A DNA stretch of 64,000 nucleotides, taken from NCBI RefSeq assembly GCF_002798405.1, contig NZ_PGGV01000014.1, positions 62,001 to 126,000 of the forward strand, given 5' to 3'. Positions 9,482 through 17,205 of this stretch are shown in pieces. The notes below the pieces were generated by a model. That model was not told the origin of the DNA and searched no databases. It worked only from the letters and a program-made list of their open reading frames with translations. Made by a program: the position numbers and the translations under genes. Source of the DNA: Glycomyces xiaoerkulensis. Lineage in GTDB: Bacteria > Actinomycetota > Actinomycetes > Mycobacteriales > Micromonosporaceae. Numbering within the stretch: the first letter of the stretch is position 1; the number at the start of each line of letters is the position of its first letter.

Positions 9482-11254
9482 ATGAGACGACGGATGATGT
9501 TCAGCGGCGCGGCGGCGACGGCGCTGGCCGCGATGACCGGCGGCGCCCCGGCCGCCGCCGAGGAGCTGCCCGCGATGGCCGAGCCGACCGGACCGCCGGC
9601 CGCCGGGCCCGGCGACGCGGTGTTCCCCGACGTCCCGCACCCGCTGCGGCCCGGCTCGGCCGCCGAGGCCGGACTGGTCGCCGAGCACGTGGAGCGGATC
9701 GTGCCCGCGGTTTCGGCCCATATGGAGGGATCGGCTCCGTCGTTCCCCGGCTTCGTGGTCCTGGCCTCGCGCAACGGGGTGATCGCCGAGCACCGGGCGG
9801 TCGGCCACCGGCTGCGCTACGAAAGCTGGGACGAGGAGTCGGGGACGGCGGTCGAGCTGCCGGAGGACCGGTGGGAGCCGATGAGCGAGGACACGATCTT
9901 CGACCTCGCCTCGGTCTCGAAGCTGTTCACCGCCACCGTCGCCGGCCGCCTCCATGAACTGGGCCGGATCGACTTCGAGGCTACGGTGGTCGACCATCTG
10001 CCGGAGTTCGGCGCCCTCGACCCGGCCAAGAGCACGATCACCATGGGGCAACTGCTGTCCCACACCTCCGGGCAGATCGCGTGGGTCGACCTCTACGAGG
10101 AGCCCGACGACGAGGCCCGCATGCGGCGGATCTTCGCCGAGCCGCTGCTCCGCGAACCGGGCAGCGGCTACGGGTACTCCGACCTGAACCTGATCGTGCT
10201 GGCCGAGGCGATGGAGCGCGTCACCGGCTCGGGACTGGACGACCTGGTCGCCGAGTACATCACCGGTCCGCTGGGCATGGCCGACACCGGCTACAACCCG
10301 CCGCCGGAGCACCGGGGCCGGATCGCGGCCACCGAGTACCAGCCGTGGACCGGGCGCGGCATGATCCGCGGCTCGGTCCACGACGAGAACGCCTGGTCCT
10401 TCGGCGGCGTGGCCGGTCACGCCGGCGTGTTCGCCACCGCCGCGGACCTGGCGGTGTTCGGGCAGATGATCCTCAACGGCGGCGCCTACGGCGAGGCCCG
10501 GGTCCTCGGCGAGGAGACCGCGCGGCTGGTGTTCACCGACGCCAACCCCCGCCTGGGCGCGGGAGCGGCCCGCGGCCTGGGCTGGCAGTTGCACCAGCGC
10601 TGGTACATGGACGCGATGACCTCCCCGATCACCGCCGGGCACACCGGCTACACCGGTACCTCGCTGGTGCTCGACCCGCTGTCGGGATCGATGGCGGTGC
10701 TGCTGACCAACCGGGTCCACCCGACCCGCAACCGGGGCACCGTCAGTTCCTACCGCCGCGCCGCCCACCGGCCGGTCGCCCGAGCGGTGCCGGTGAAGCC
10801 GCGCACCGGGCGCCAGTCATGGTACTCCGGCCAGGCCGACGGCACCGAGGCGACCTTGACGGCCGCCCTGGATTCGCCGGTCGAGCGCGGCACGGCCCAG
10901 TTCGCGGTCTGGTACGACACCGAGCCGACCGACCTCGGCTCGGTGCGGGCCAGCGCCGACGGCGAGGAGTGGGAGACGGTCGCGGTCGAGTTCGGCACCG
11001 GGGCGCACCGGTGGTCGAGCGCGGGGGCCTTCTCCGGCTTCTCGGGGCGGCGGTGGATCGACGCGGAGGCCGACCTGCCCGCCGGCACGCGGTACGTGCG
11101 CTGGTCGTACGTGAGCGATTCGTACTACCAGGGCCGCGGGGTCTACGTCGACAAGATCAAGATCCGGGAGGGCAGGAGGGTCGTGTTCGAGTCGTCGAGA
11201 CCGCGCGACCGGTCCCGGTTGGAGCCGGACGGCTGGACCCTCAGCGGGGACTGA
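9482..11254 (+). CDS. Exported serine beta-lactamase-family hydrolase, AmiE-like, with C-terminal beta domain
   Basis: 590 aa. A short signal is followed by a class C beta-lactamase fold: S-x-x-K at Ser144-Val-Ser-Lys147 (DLASVSKLFT), YGYSDLN as the Tyr-x-Asn-like motif, and HTGYTG in place of KTG. In Bacillus the neighbour of nagZ and namZ is amiE, an N-acetylmuramyl-L-alanine amidase of this fold, which makes that activity likely. About 170 extra residues at the C terminus (from ~415) look like a beta-sandwich binding domain (WYSGQADG... YVRWSYVSDSYYQGRGVYVDKIKI). It lies 9 bases after namZ with GAGGAG before the ATG. A perfect hairpin follows at 11261. Confidence 0.82.
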   Translation: MRRRMMFSGAAATALAAMTGGAPAAAEELPAMAEPTGPPAAGPGDAVFPDVPHPLRPGSAAEAGLVAEHVERIVPAVSAHMEGSAPSFPGFVVLASRNGVIAEHRAVGHRLRYESWDEESGTAVELPEDRWEPMSEDTIFDLASVSKLFTATVAGRLHELGRIDFEATVVDHLPEFGALDPAKSTITMGQLLSHTSGQIAWVDLYEEPDDEARMRRIFAEPLLREPGSGYGYSDLNLIVLAEAMERVTGSGLDDLVAEYITGPLGMADTGYNPPPEHRGRIAATEYQPWTGRGMIRGSVHDENAWSFGGVAGHAGVFATAADLAVFGQMILNGGAYGEARVLGEETARLVFTDANPRLGAGAARGLGWQLHQRWYMDAMTSPITAGHTGYTGTSLVLDPLSGSMAVLLTNRVHPTRNRGTVSSYRRAAHRPVARAVPVKPRTGRQSWYSGQADGTEATLTAALDSPVERGTAQFAVWYDTEPTDLGSVRASADGEEWETVAVEFGTGAHRWSSAGAFSGFSGRRWIDAEADLPAGTRYVRWSYVSDSYYQGRGVYVDKIKIREGRRVVFESSRPRDRSRLEPDGWTLSGD

Positions 11255-11260
11255 CTCTCC

Positions 11261-11300
11261 ACCGTGCGGCCCCTCCGCGAGCGCGGAGGGGCCGCACGGT
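11261..11300 (+). terminator. Terminator of the nagZ-namZ-amiE operon
   Basis: A perfect 19-bp inverted repeat (11261-11279 with 11282-11300) lies 7 bases after the last stop codon. There is no U-tract, as is common in actinomycetes. Confidence 0.8.
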
Positions 11301-11342
11301 CCCGCCGATCACGAGGATGCCTCTTGCAAATCCGCCATGAAA

Positions 11343-11400
11343 TCTCCGATTTTCAGTTATAATTTCTCTGATTTTCAGACATGGAATCTCAGATTTTCGG
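11343..11400 (+). repeat. Three 14-bp repeats at 22-bp spacing overlapping the ATPase promoter
   Basis: TCTCCGATTTTCAG (11343), TCTCTGATTTTCAG (11365) and TCTCAGATTTTCGG (11387) recur exactly every 22 bp, two helical turns. Each forms an approximate palindrome of the type AAATCnnnGATTT. A perfect TATAAT (11358-11363) lies between the first two, so the repeats flank a promoter and may be an operator array. Confidence 0.75.
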
Positions 11401-11414
11401 AGATGTGCCCGCGG

Positions 11415-12698
11415 ATGTTGCAAGAACCCGATTCGATCGTCGACCGCCACTTGAAGCCGGTAGTCGCCCAGCGGCTGAAGGAGTCACCGGTGGTCGTGCT
11501 GACCGGTATCCGGACGGTCGGCAAGAGCACCCTGCTGCAATCCTGCTCGCGGCACCACGACGTGCCCGTGATCGATCTCGATGACCGAGAGACGCTCGCC
11601 CAGGTGCAGGCCGACCCCTCCCTCTTCCTCGGGGACGCGCCGGAACCGGTCTGCATCGACGAATTCCAACACGATGCGGACCTGCTGTACGGGATCAAGA
11701 GCGAGCTGAACGAGGACTTCCGCTACGGTCGCTACCTGCTCACCGGCTCGACGAGGTACAGCATGCTCCCTCGGGCGGCCCAGGCGCTCACCGGCCGAGC
11801 CCACGTGATGACGATCTGGCCGCTTTCCCAGGGCGAACTGCGGGGGACGCGCGAAACGTTTCTCGACACGCTGATGGAGGAACCCGAGCGGTTCCGGTCG
11901 GTGCAGGAGAGTCCGACCACGCGCGAGGCGTACACGGATGCGATCCTCGCCGGTGGGATGCCCATCGCCGTGTCGGCGCCGACCGAGGGTGCGCGCGGGC
12001 GGTACTTCGACGACCTGGTGGACATGATCGTCCTCCGAGACGTCCTCGACATACGCGCGGTGCGGCGGCGCGGGGTACTTCAGGACCTCACCAGGCATCT
12101 GGCGGCCAGGACCGGACAGGTGCTGAACGTGGCCTCGATCGCGCGCCAGACAGGACATGAGGCGCGGACGCTCGGCGACTACTTGGAGCTGCTTGAATCG
12201 GTGTTCCTGGTGCATCGGCTTCCGGCCTTCGGTCGGACGCTCGGGGCCAGGATCGCCAAGAGCCCGAAGGTCCACATGATCGACAGCGGCATCGCCGCTC
12301 GACTGCTCGGTGTCAATCGGCGTCGGCTGGAACTGCGGAGGCCCGCGACGATGACCGAGTTCGGCCACATCGTGGAGACCTTCGCGGTCAACGAGATCCT
12401 GAAGCAGGCCGGATGGTCCGAGACGTCGGTGGGTTTCTCCCACCTGCGCACCGCCGACCAGAAGGAGGTCGACCTCGTGGTGGAGGCCCGCGACGGCGCC
12501 GTGGCCGGGGTGGAGGTCAAGGCGTCGACCACCGTCAAGGAGTCCGACCTCACCGGCCTCCGGCTCATGCGCGATCGGCTCGGCGGCGACTTCACCGCGG
12601 GAGTCCTGCTCAATCTCGGGCGGCGGAGCTACCGCATCGACGACCGGCTCTACATCGTGTCGATGGACCGGCTGTGGGAGGACCGCAACGGCTCATGA
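11415..12698 (+). CDS. AAA-family ATPase with DUF4143 C-terminal domain
   Basis: 427 aa from the ATG at 11415 (an ATG at 11403 is also possible; the only Shine-Dalgarno-like GGAG is at 11399-11402). The open frame goes back to 11337, but the TATAAT at 11358 and the triple repeat argue that this part is untranslated. Walker A is GIRTVGKST, Walker B VCIDEFQH, and LLTGSTR is a sensor motif. The C-terminal DUF4143 domain ends with EVDLVVEARDG..GVEVKAS, matching the PD-(D/E)XK nuclease core. These ATPases are widespread, frequently exchanged between bacteria and functionally obscure. The AT-rich upstream region also differs from its neighbours and suggests transfer. Confidence 0.85.
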   Translation: MLQEPDSIVDRHLKPVVAQRLKESPVVVLTGIRTVGKSTLLQSCSRHHDVPVIDLDDRETLAQVQADPSLFLGDAPEPVCIDEFQHDADLLYGIKSELNEDFRYGRYLLTGSTRYSMLPRAAQALTGRAHVMTIWPLSQGELRGTRETFLDTLMEEPERFRSVQESPTTREAYTDAILAGGMPIAVSAPTEGARGRYFDDLVDMIVLRDVLDIRAVRRRGVLQDLTRHLAARTGQVLNVASIARQTGHEARTLGDYLELLESVFLVHRLPAFGRTLGARIAKSPKVHMIDSGIAARLLGVNRRRLELRRPATMTEFGHIVETFAVNEILKQAGWSETSVGFSHLRTADQKEVDLVVEARDGAVAGVEVKASTTVKESDLTGLRLMRDRLGGDFTAGVLLNLGRRSYRIDDRLYIVSMDRLWEDRNGS

Positions 12699-13499
12699 GT
12701 CTTCCGCCAGGCGGGCCAGGTGGGCGTGGGCGTATTCGCAGACGACCGCGTGCCGGTAGACCGCGGCGGGCACGTCGGTGTTGGAGTCGACGCGGACGGC
12801 CGGATCGCCGGTCTGCCAGCGCAGGAAGGTCGGGTCACCGGTGAGGTCGGCCAGGATGGACAGGATCGAGTCGTCGAAGCGCATGGAGTGGACGGCACGG
12901 CGGTACTCCTCGGGGGTGAGGCAGAGGGCGAACGGCAGGTTCATCAGGCACAGGGCGGTCTGGATGTCCAGGTTGATCAGGCGTCGCCGGTGCGGTTCGG
13001 GGTCGAGCGGCGGGACGTCGAGCCCGGAGAGGTCCGGTTCGCGGGGCCGGACAGGGCCGGGGCCGAGTGCGGCCAGGACGTCGTAGACGTTGATGTCGTG
13101 CTCGATCACGGCCCGGTCGCCTAGTCCGGCGAGGTCGGTGGGCCGCAGTGACACCGGCCTCAGGCCCGGTGCTTCGGCGTTGCGGACGATGAAGTTGAGC
13201 AGGTTGGTCTCGATCACGAAGTGGCGGACGAGCAGCTCCACCGCGTGCGGGGAGACGAAGCGGCGCAGGAACCACAGGCACAGCCGGTCCATGACCGCGT
13301 GCGCGGTCCAGCGGATCGGGAAGAGTCGCTTGCTCATCACGATCAGGACGACGGCGATCCGGGAGATCGGTCTGGCGATCGGGTAGAGCCAGGTGCGGGT
13401 CCACCGTCGCTGGTCGTCGACGATCTGCCGGGCCACACGGGGGTCGAGCGGCATGGCCGGGTCGGCTTCGACCGCGTCCCACAGCGACGGGTCAGACAT
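12693..13499 (-). CDS. Conserved hypothetical protein, third gene of the ketosynthase operon
   Basis: 268 aa. The ATG at 13499 overlaps the stop of the upstream fusion gene by 8 bases (ATGTCTGA), so translation is coupled. Residues ~38-62 (LYPIARPISRIAVVLIVMSKRLF) form a hydrophobic, basic-flanked segment, and a second hydrophobic patch (TALCLMNLPFALCL) lies near 190; peripheral or membrane association is likely. His and Asp/Glu residues are scattered (RHFVIETN, EHDINVYD), but no known catalytic pattern is seen. Its fixed coupling to the ketosynthase-oxygenase fusion suggests a role in the same pathway. I do not recognise the family with certainty. Confidence 0.75.
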   Translation of the reverse strand: MSDPSLWDAVEADPAMPLDPRVARQIVDDQRRWTRTWLYPIARPISRIAVVLIVMSKRLFPIRWTAHAVMDRLCLWFLRRFVSPHAVELLVRHFVIETNLLNFIVRNAEAPGLRPVSLRPTDLAGLGDRAVIEHDINVYDVLAALGPGPVRPREPDLSGLDVPPLDPEPHRRRLINLDIQTALCLMNLPFALCLTPEEYRRAVHSMRFDDSILSILADLTGDPTFLRWQTGDPAVRVDSNTDVPAAVYRHAVVCEYAHAHLARLAEDS

Positions 13500-15306
13500 G
13501 GTCGAGCTCCTCGAGCTGGAGGATGTAGAGGCGGGCGACGACCTTGGCGGTCTTGACGATCCGGTCGGCCGCGGCGGCGTCGATCCGGTCAGAGCCGAGG
13601 ATCGCCTGGAGTTTGGCGAAGTGGTCGTCGTCGGCCTCGCCGTGGTAGGCGAGGAAGCTCACCTGCCGCTCGCCCAGGTCCAGCAGTTCCCTGAAGCGGG
13701 CGGCCCATTCGCCGGCCTTGCCGGTGCCCAGGCCCTCGATGATGAACATGGCGCCGAGCAGGCCGACCGGGTCGGGCCGGCTCGCGGTGTCGAACATGTA
13801 GGCCGAGAGGGCTTCGGAGCCGATGTTCTTCTCGCCGGAGCGGATGTGCTCGATCGATCCGCCGCAGGCGGTGTAGTCGGCTTCGAGCATCATGAAGTCG
13901 CGGTGCTCCTCGGCGGCGTGGCCGATGGCGGCGCTGCGCAGGTCGAAGTTCTCGACCGAGAAGTTGGAGGCGGCCCGGGAGATCCAGCGGGCGCCGTCGG
14001 CGACCTGCTGGCGCAGGTTGTACAGCAGTCGGCGGTAGTCGTCGAGGGTGGCGGTGCCCTCGTTGAGTCGGCGCAGGACCGGGACGTCGTCGAGGCGGTC
14101 CTCGAAGTCCCGCCAGACGGCGTCGAGTCGGGCGTGGATGTCGCGCTGCATGGGTTTCGGTGCCTCCTCGGGTGGCGGGGTCGGGGCGGTCGGTTCGGCG
14201 GGGACGCAGGTGAGGTGCGCGAACGCGAAGGAGAACCGGCCGGATTCGGGGACGGCGAGCAGGATGGTCTGCCCGGGTTCGAATCGGCCGGTGCGCCAGC
14301 ACTCCTCGAGAGCGATGTAGATGGACGCCGCGCCGGTGTTGCCGCGTTCGGCGAGGTTGGAGAACCATTTCTCGGGTTTGAGCGCGGCACCGGCCCGCGT
14401 GAGGCGGTCGAAGACGATGTCGCGGAAGGCGTGGGTGCTGTAGTGGCACAGCACGTGGTCGAGGCGGGCGAGGTCGACCGTCCCGGCTCGGGCGAGGCGC
14501 TGGAACTCCTGCAGGCCGGCCTCGGCGAGGTCGCCGAGCATGCCGGTGTCCTGGCGCAGCCGCATCATCCCGGCCTTCTCGGCCGCGGCGGCGGTGTCGG
14601 GGTCCTGCCAGGTGTCGCCGGCGCGGGGGCCGGGTCCGTCGCCCATGCCGGCGCGCATGCACACCGGGTGGTCGTGGGCCAGGGAGACGTGGCGGATCCA
14701 GTCGACGCGGAGCGAGGGCCGGCCGGGGCGCGGGGCGGGTTCGACGACGACGGCTCCGGCGCCGTCGGAGAGCATCCAGCGCAGGAAGGCGGCGTCGGCT
14801 TCGGCGCCGTCGAGGCGGGAGCGCCGCAGCCAGCGGCTGGCCAGTTCGGAGCCGACCACGGCGGCGCGGCGGTGGTCGCCGAGGCGGATCTTGGCGACGG
14901 CGGCGTCGAGCGCGGCGAGGCCGGAGGCGCACACGCCGCCGGCTGAGAGCAGGTGCATCGGGCCGCCGCCGAGGCGGCCGTGGACCATCGAGGCGAATCC
15001 GGGGACGAGCAGGTCGCCTTGGGTGGTGGCGGTGGCGAGCATGTCGAGGCCGGAGGCGGGCAGGTCGCGGTCGGCGAGGGCGGCGCCGACGGCCGCGGCG
15101 GCGAGTTCCTCGTTGAGTTCGGTGGTGCGGCCCTCGTCGTCGAGGGCGTAGTGGCGGGAGGTGATGCCGTTGGCGGCCAGGATGCGGCGGCGCAGGCGGT
15201 CGCCGCGTTCGTCGACGCCGCCGAGCCGGTCGGCGATCCGGTCGTTGCCGACCGGTTCGCCCGGCAGGTAAGCGCCGGCGGCGGTGATGAAGGCGGTTTC
15301 GGTCAT
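13492..15306 (-). CDS. Ketoacyl synthase III fused to a heme-oxygenase-like diiron oxidase domain
   Basis: 604 aa with two domains. Residues 1-~370 are a KASIII/thiolase fold with the full triad: Cys126 in SAGGVCASGL, His288 in LCHYSTHAF, and Asn323 in ERGNTGAASI. After a Pro-rich linker (370-385), residues 386-604 form a heme-oxygenase-like domain of the iron-containing redox (HDO) type. Its candidate iron ligands are Glu466/Glu467-His468 (AAEEHRDF), Glu524 (FIIEGLG), and His555, Asp561, His562 (YHGEADDDHF). KASIII joins an acyl-CoA or ACP to an extender; HDO enzymes (UndA, BesC, SznF type) oxidise, cleave or decarboxylate. A single protein might condense and then oxidise its product. It is coupled to a peptidase upstream (4-base gap) and a hypothetical gene downstream. 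Confidence 0.88.
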   Translation of the reverse strand: MTETAFITAAGAYLPGEPVGNDRIADRLGGVDERGDRLRRRILAANGITSRHYALDDEGRTTELNEELAAAAVGAALADRDLPASGLDMLATATTQGDLLVPGFASMVHGRLGGGPMHLLSAGGVCASGLAALDAAVAKIRLGDHRRAAVVGSELASRWLRRSRLDGAEADAAFLRWMLSDGAGAVVVEPAPRPGRPSLRVDWIRHVSLAHDHPVCMRAGMGDGPGPRAGDTWQDPDTAAAAEKAGMMRLRQDTGMLGDLAEAGLQEFQRLARAGTVDLARLDHVLCHYSTHAFRDIVFDRLTRAGAALKPEKWFSNLAERGNTGAASIYIALEECWRTGRFEPGQTILLAVPESGRFSFAFAHLTCVPAEPTAPTPPPEEAPKPMQRDIHARLDAVWRDFEDRLDDVPVLRRLNEGTATLDDYRRLLYNLRQQVADGARWISRAASNFSVENFDLRSAAIGHAAEEHRDFMMLEADYTACGGSIEHIRSGEKNIGSEALSAYMFDTASRPDPVGLLGAMFIIEGLGTGKAGEWAARFRELLDLGERQVSFLAYHGEADDDHFAKLQAILGSDRIDAAAADRIVKTAKVVARLYILQLEELDHV

Positions 15307-15310
15307 GGGC

Positions 15311-16489
15311 TCAGTCCTGTTCGGTCACGGCCGCGGCGGCGGCCTCGTCGAGTGCGGCGCGGGCGGCACCGTGGTCGGGGTTGCCGCTGGTCAGGAATGC
15401 GAACGCCACCGGTCGCGGTCCGAAAGCGAGTCCGGTGAGACTGGAGACGCCGTTGAGGGTTCCGGTCTTGGCGCGGACGGCGCCGACGGCCGCCGGGGCG
15501 TGCTGGAAGCGGTCGCGGAGGGTTCCGGTGCGGCCGGCCACGGGCAGGTGGTCGAGGACCGGCCGCAGGTGCGGCCGGGTCCAGGCGGCGGTGAGCAGTC
15601 CGGTGAGGGCGGCGGCGGTGCACCGGTTGGCGCGCGACAGGCCGGATCCGTCCACGATGCTCACCTCGGCGGTGTCGGCGCCGAGGTCGCTCCAGGCGGT
15701 GGTGAGGGTGCGGCCGACCGCCGACCAGGTCAGTTCGCCGGTCACGGCGTGGGCCAGACGGAGCGCGACCATGTCGGCGAGGGTGTTGTCGGACTCCCCC
15801 AGGAAGCGTCCGACGAGGTCCGAAAGGAGCGGGGACCAGACCGTCGCCAGGACCGGGGCCCGGTGCGGCAGGCGGCCTTTGACGATGCGCCGGACGCCGA
15901 GGAGGCGGGCGAGACGGCGGGTCGCGGTGACGCCGGGGGCGCGGCGGCGCCGGTCGTGTCCCGACCGGAGCCGTCCGCCGTCGAGCATCAGCGGGGCCAT
16001 CGCGGCGGTGGCGTGGCGCAGGTCGTCGGGACCGGTGCCGGGCGCACGGGGTCCGGGTCCGGCGACGGGGTCGACGATGAGGGTCCGCGGGGGCCTGCCG
16101 CCGCGGGCGGCGAGTGCCGCGCGGGCGAGCTCGGCCACGCTCGCCGCGCCGGGATAGTGCCCGGTGCCTTTGCGGCTCAGGGTGACGTCGCCGCCGCCGA
16201 CGAGCGCGACCGCGTCCGATCCGGCGTCGACGACGCTGGTGGGGACGCGGTGGTCGGGCCCGAGGCGGTCGGCGGCGGCGATGGCGGTCACGAGTTTGAC
16301 CGCGGAGGCGGGCTCGATCGGTTCCCGGGGCCGGCGCTCGTAGAGGGCGGCGCCGGTGGCGAGGTCGGTCACGACGGCGCCGGTCCGGCCGGGCAGGCGG
16401 CGGTCGCCGAGGACGGCCTCGAGGCGGACGGCGAGCGCCGATCGCGGCGGACTGGGACTGGTGAGCGGCATGCTCCAATTCGGCCACAC
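15311..16489 (-). CDS. S13-family D-alanyl-D-alanine carboxypeptidase-like protein (PBP4 type)
   Basis: 392 aa from a GTG at 16489; an ATG at 16471 is an alternative and neither has a good ribosome site. All three penicillin-binding motifs are present: S-x-x-K in EPASAVKLVTA, SDN in GESDNTLADM, and KTG in VRAKTGTLNGV. Normal members trim peptidoglycan pentapeptides outside the membrane. Here neither start provides a convincing signal peptide (MWPNWSMPLTSPSPPRSALA is short and barely hydrophobic), so location is doubtful. It heads the operon with the ketosynthase fusion, whose ATG is 4 bases beyond its stop. It could be a cell-wall enzyme, or a PBP-fold hydrolase serving the pathway. Confidence 0.83.
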   Translation of the reverse strand: MWPNWSMPLTSPSPPRSALAVRLEAVLGDRRLPGRTGAVVTDLATGAALYERRPREPIEPASAVKLVTAIAAADRLGPDHRVPTSVVDAGSDAVALVGGGDVTLSRKGTGHYPGAASVAELARAALAARGGRPPRTLIVDPVAGPGPRAPGTGPDDLRHATAAMAPLMLDGGRLRSGHDRRRRAPGVTATRRLARLLGVRRIVKGRLPHRAPVLATVWSPLLSDLVGRFLGESDNTLADMVALRLAHAVTGELTWSAVGRTLTTAWSDLGADTAEVSIVDGSGLSRANRCTAAALTGLLTAAWTRPHLRPVLDHLPVAGRTGTLRDRFQHAPAAVGAVRAKTGTLNGVSSLTGLAFGPRPVAFAFLTSGNPDHGAARAALDEAAAAAVTEQD

Positions 16490-16563
16490 CCCGGGCCGGG
16501 CCGCATCGGGAGCGCAACTTAAATTACCGGCGCGTAATACTCAGGTCGCCGGGGCTGAAGTAC

Positions 16564-17205
16564 TCAGGCGTCCTCGTCGATGCCGTGCTCGATCGCGTAC
16601 CGGACCAGTTGGGCGCGGTTGTGGAGCTGGAGCTTGCTGAGGGTCCGCTGGACGTGGTTCTGCACGGTCCGGTGCGAGAGGTACAGCCGGGCGGCGATCT
16701 CCTTGTAGGTCAGTCCGGTCGCGACCAGCCGCAGCACCTCGGTCTCGCGTTCGGACAGGCTCGGGCGCCGCTCGTCGGCGCCTGCCGTGGCCAGGCGGCG
16801 GTACTCCCCCAGCACCAGGCCCGCCAGGCCGGGCGTGAAGACGGCGTCCCCGGCGGCGACCCGCTCGACCGCCTCGAGCAGCTCGGCCGTACCGGCCGAC
16901 TTCACCAGGTAGCCGCGGGCGCCGGCCTTGACCGCCTCCAGCACGTCGTCGGATTCGCCGCTGGCCGAGAGCACCAGGACCTCGGTCGCGGTGTCCTCGC
17001 CGAGCTCGCGCAGGACCGCCACGCCGGACCGGTCGGGCAGTTGGAGGTCGAGGATGGCCACCTCCGGGCGCATCTGCCCGATCGCGGTCAGGGCGCCGCG
17101 GGCGTCGCCCACGCAGGCGAGGACCTCGTGTCCGGCCTCGGTGAGGTCGCGGCTGAGCGCGTCCCTCCAGATCGGATGGTCATCGATCACGACGAGCGTC
17201 GCCAT
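16564..17205 (-). CDS. NarL/LuxR-family response regulator
   Basis: 213 aa. The receiver domain has the acidic pair Asp8-Asp9, the phosphoacceptor Asp53 (ILDLQLPDRSG) and the conserved Lys in GYLVKSAG. The C-terminal LuxR helix-turn-helix begins PSLSERETEVLRLVATGLTYKEIAARL and ends HVQRTLSKLQLHNRAQLV. It overlaps the kinase gene by 26 bases and is its partner. Target genes are not evident; the adjacent ketosynthase operon lies downstream on the same strand and could be one. Confidence 0.93.
   Translation of the reverse strand: MATLVVIDDHPIWRDALSRDLTEAGHEVLACVGDARGALTAIGQMRPEVAILDLQLPDRSGVAVLRELGEDTATEVLVLSASGESDDVLEAVKAGARGYLVKSAGTAELLEAVERVAAGDAVFTPGLAGLVLGEYRRLATAGADERRPSLSERETEVLRLVATGLTYKEIAARLYLSHRTVQNHVQRTLSKLQLHNRAQLVRYAIEHGIDEDA

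Noticed and set aside
11343-11400. CRISPR-like array
   Set aside because: Only three 14-bp units, spacers of 8 bp, and no cas gene.
11337-11414. N-terminal extension of the AAA/DUF4143 protein
   Set aside because: It contains the TATAAT and the 22-bp-periodic repeats and has no ribosome site.
13393-14946. Plus-strand open frame of 517 codons opposite the ketosynthase fusion
   Set aside because: Repetitive Gly/Val/Glu translation and no recognised domain; the minus strand carries a full KASIII triad.
13492-15306. Type III polyketide (chalcone) synthase
   Set aside because: The Cys126 context SAGGVCASGL and the ERGNTGAASI Asn motif fit KASIII, not chalcone synthase.
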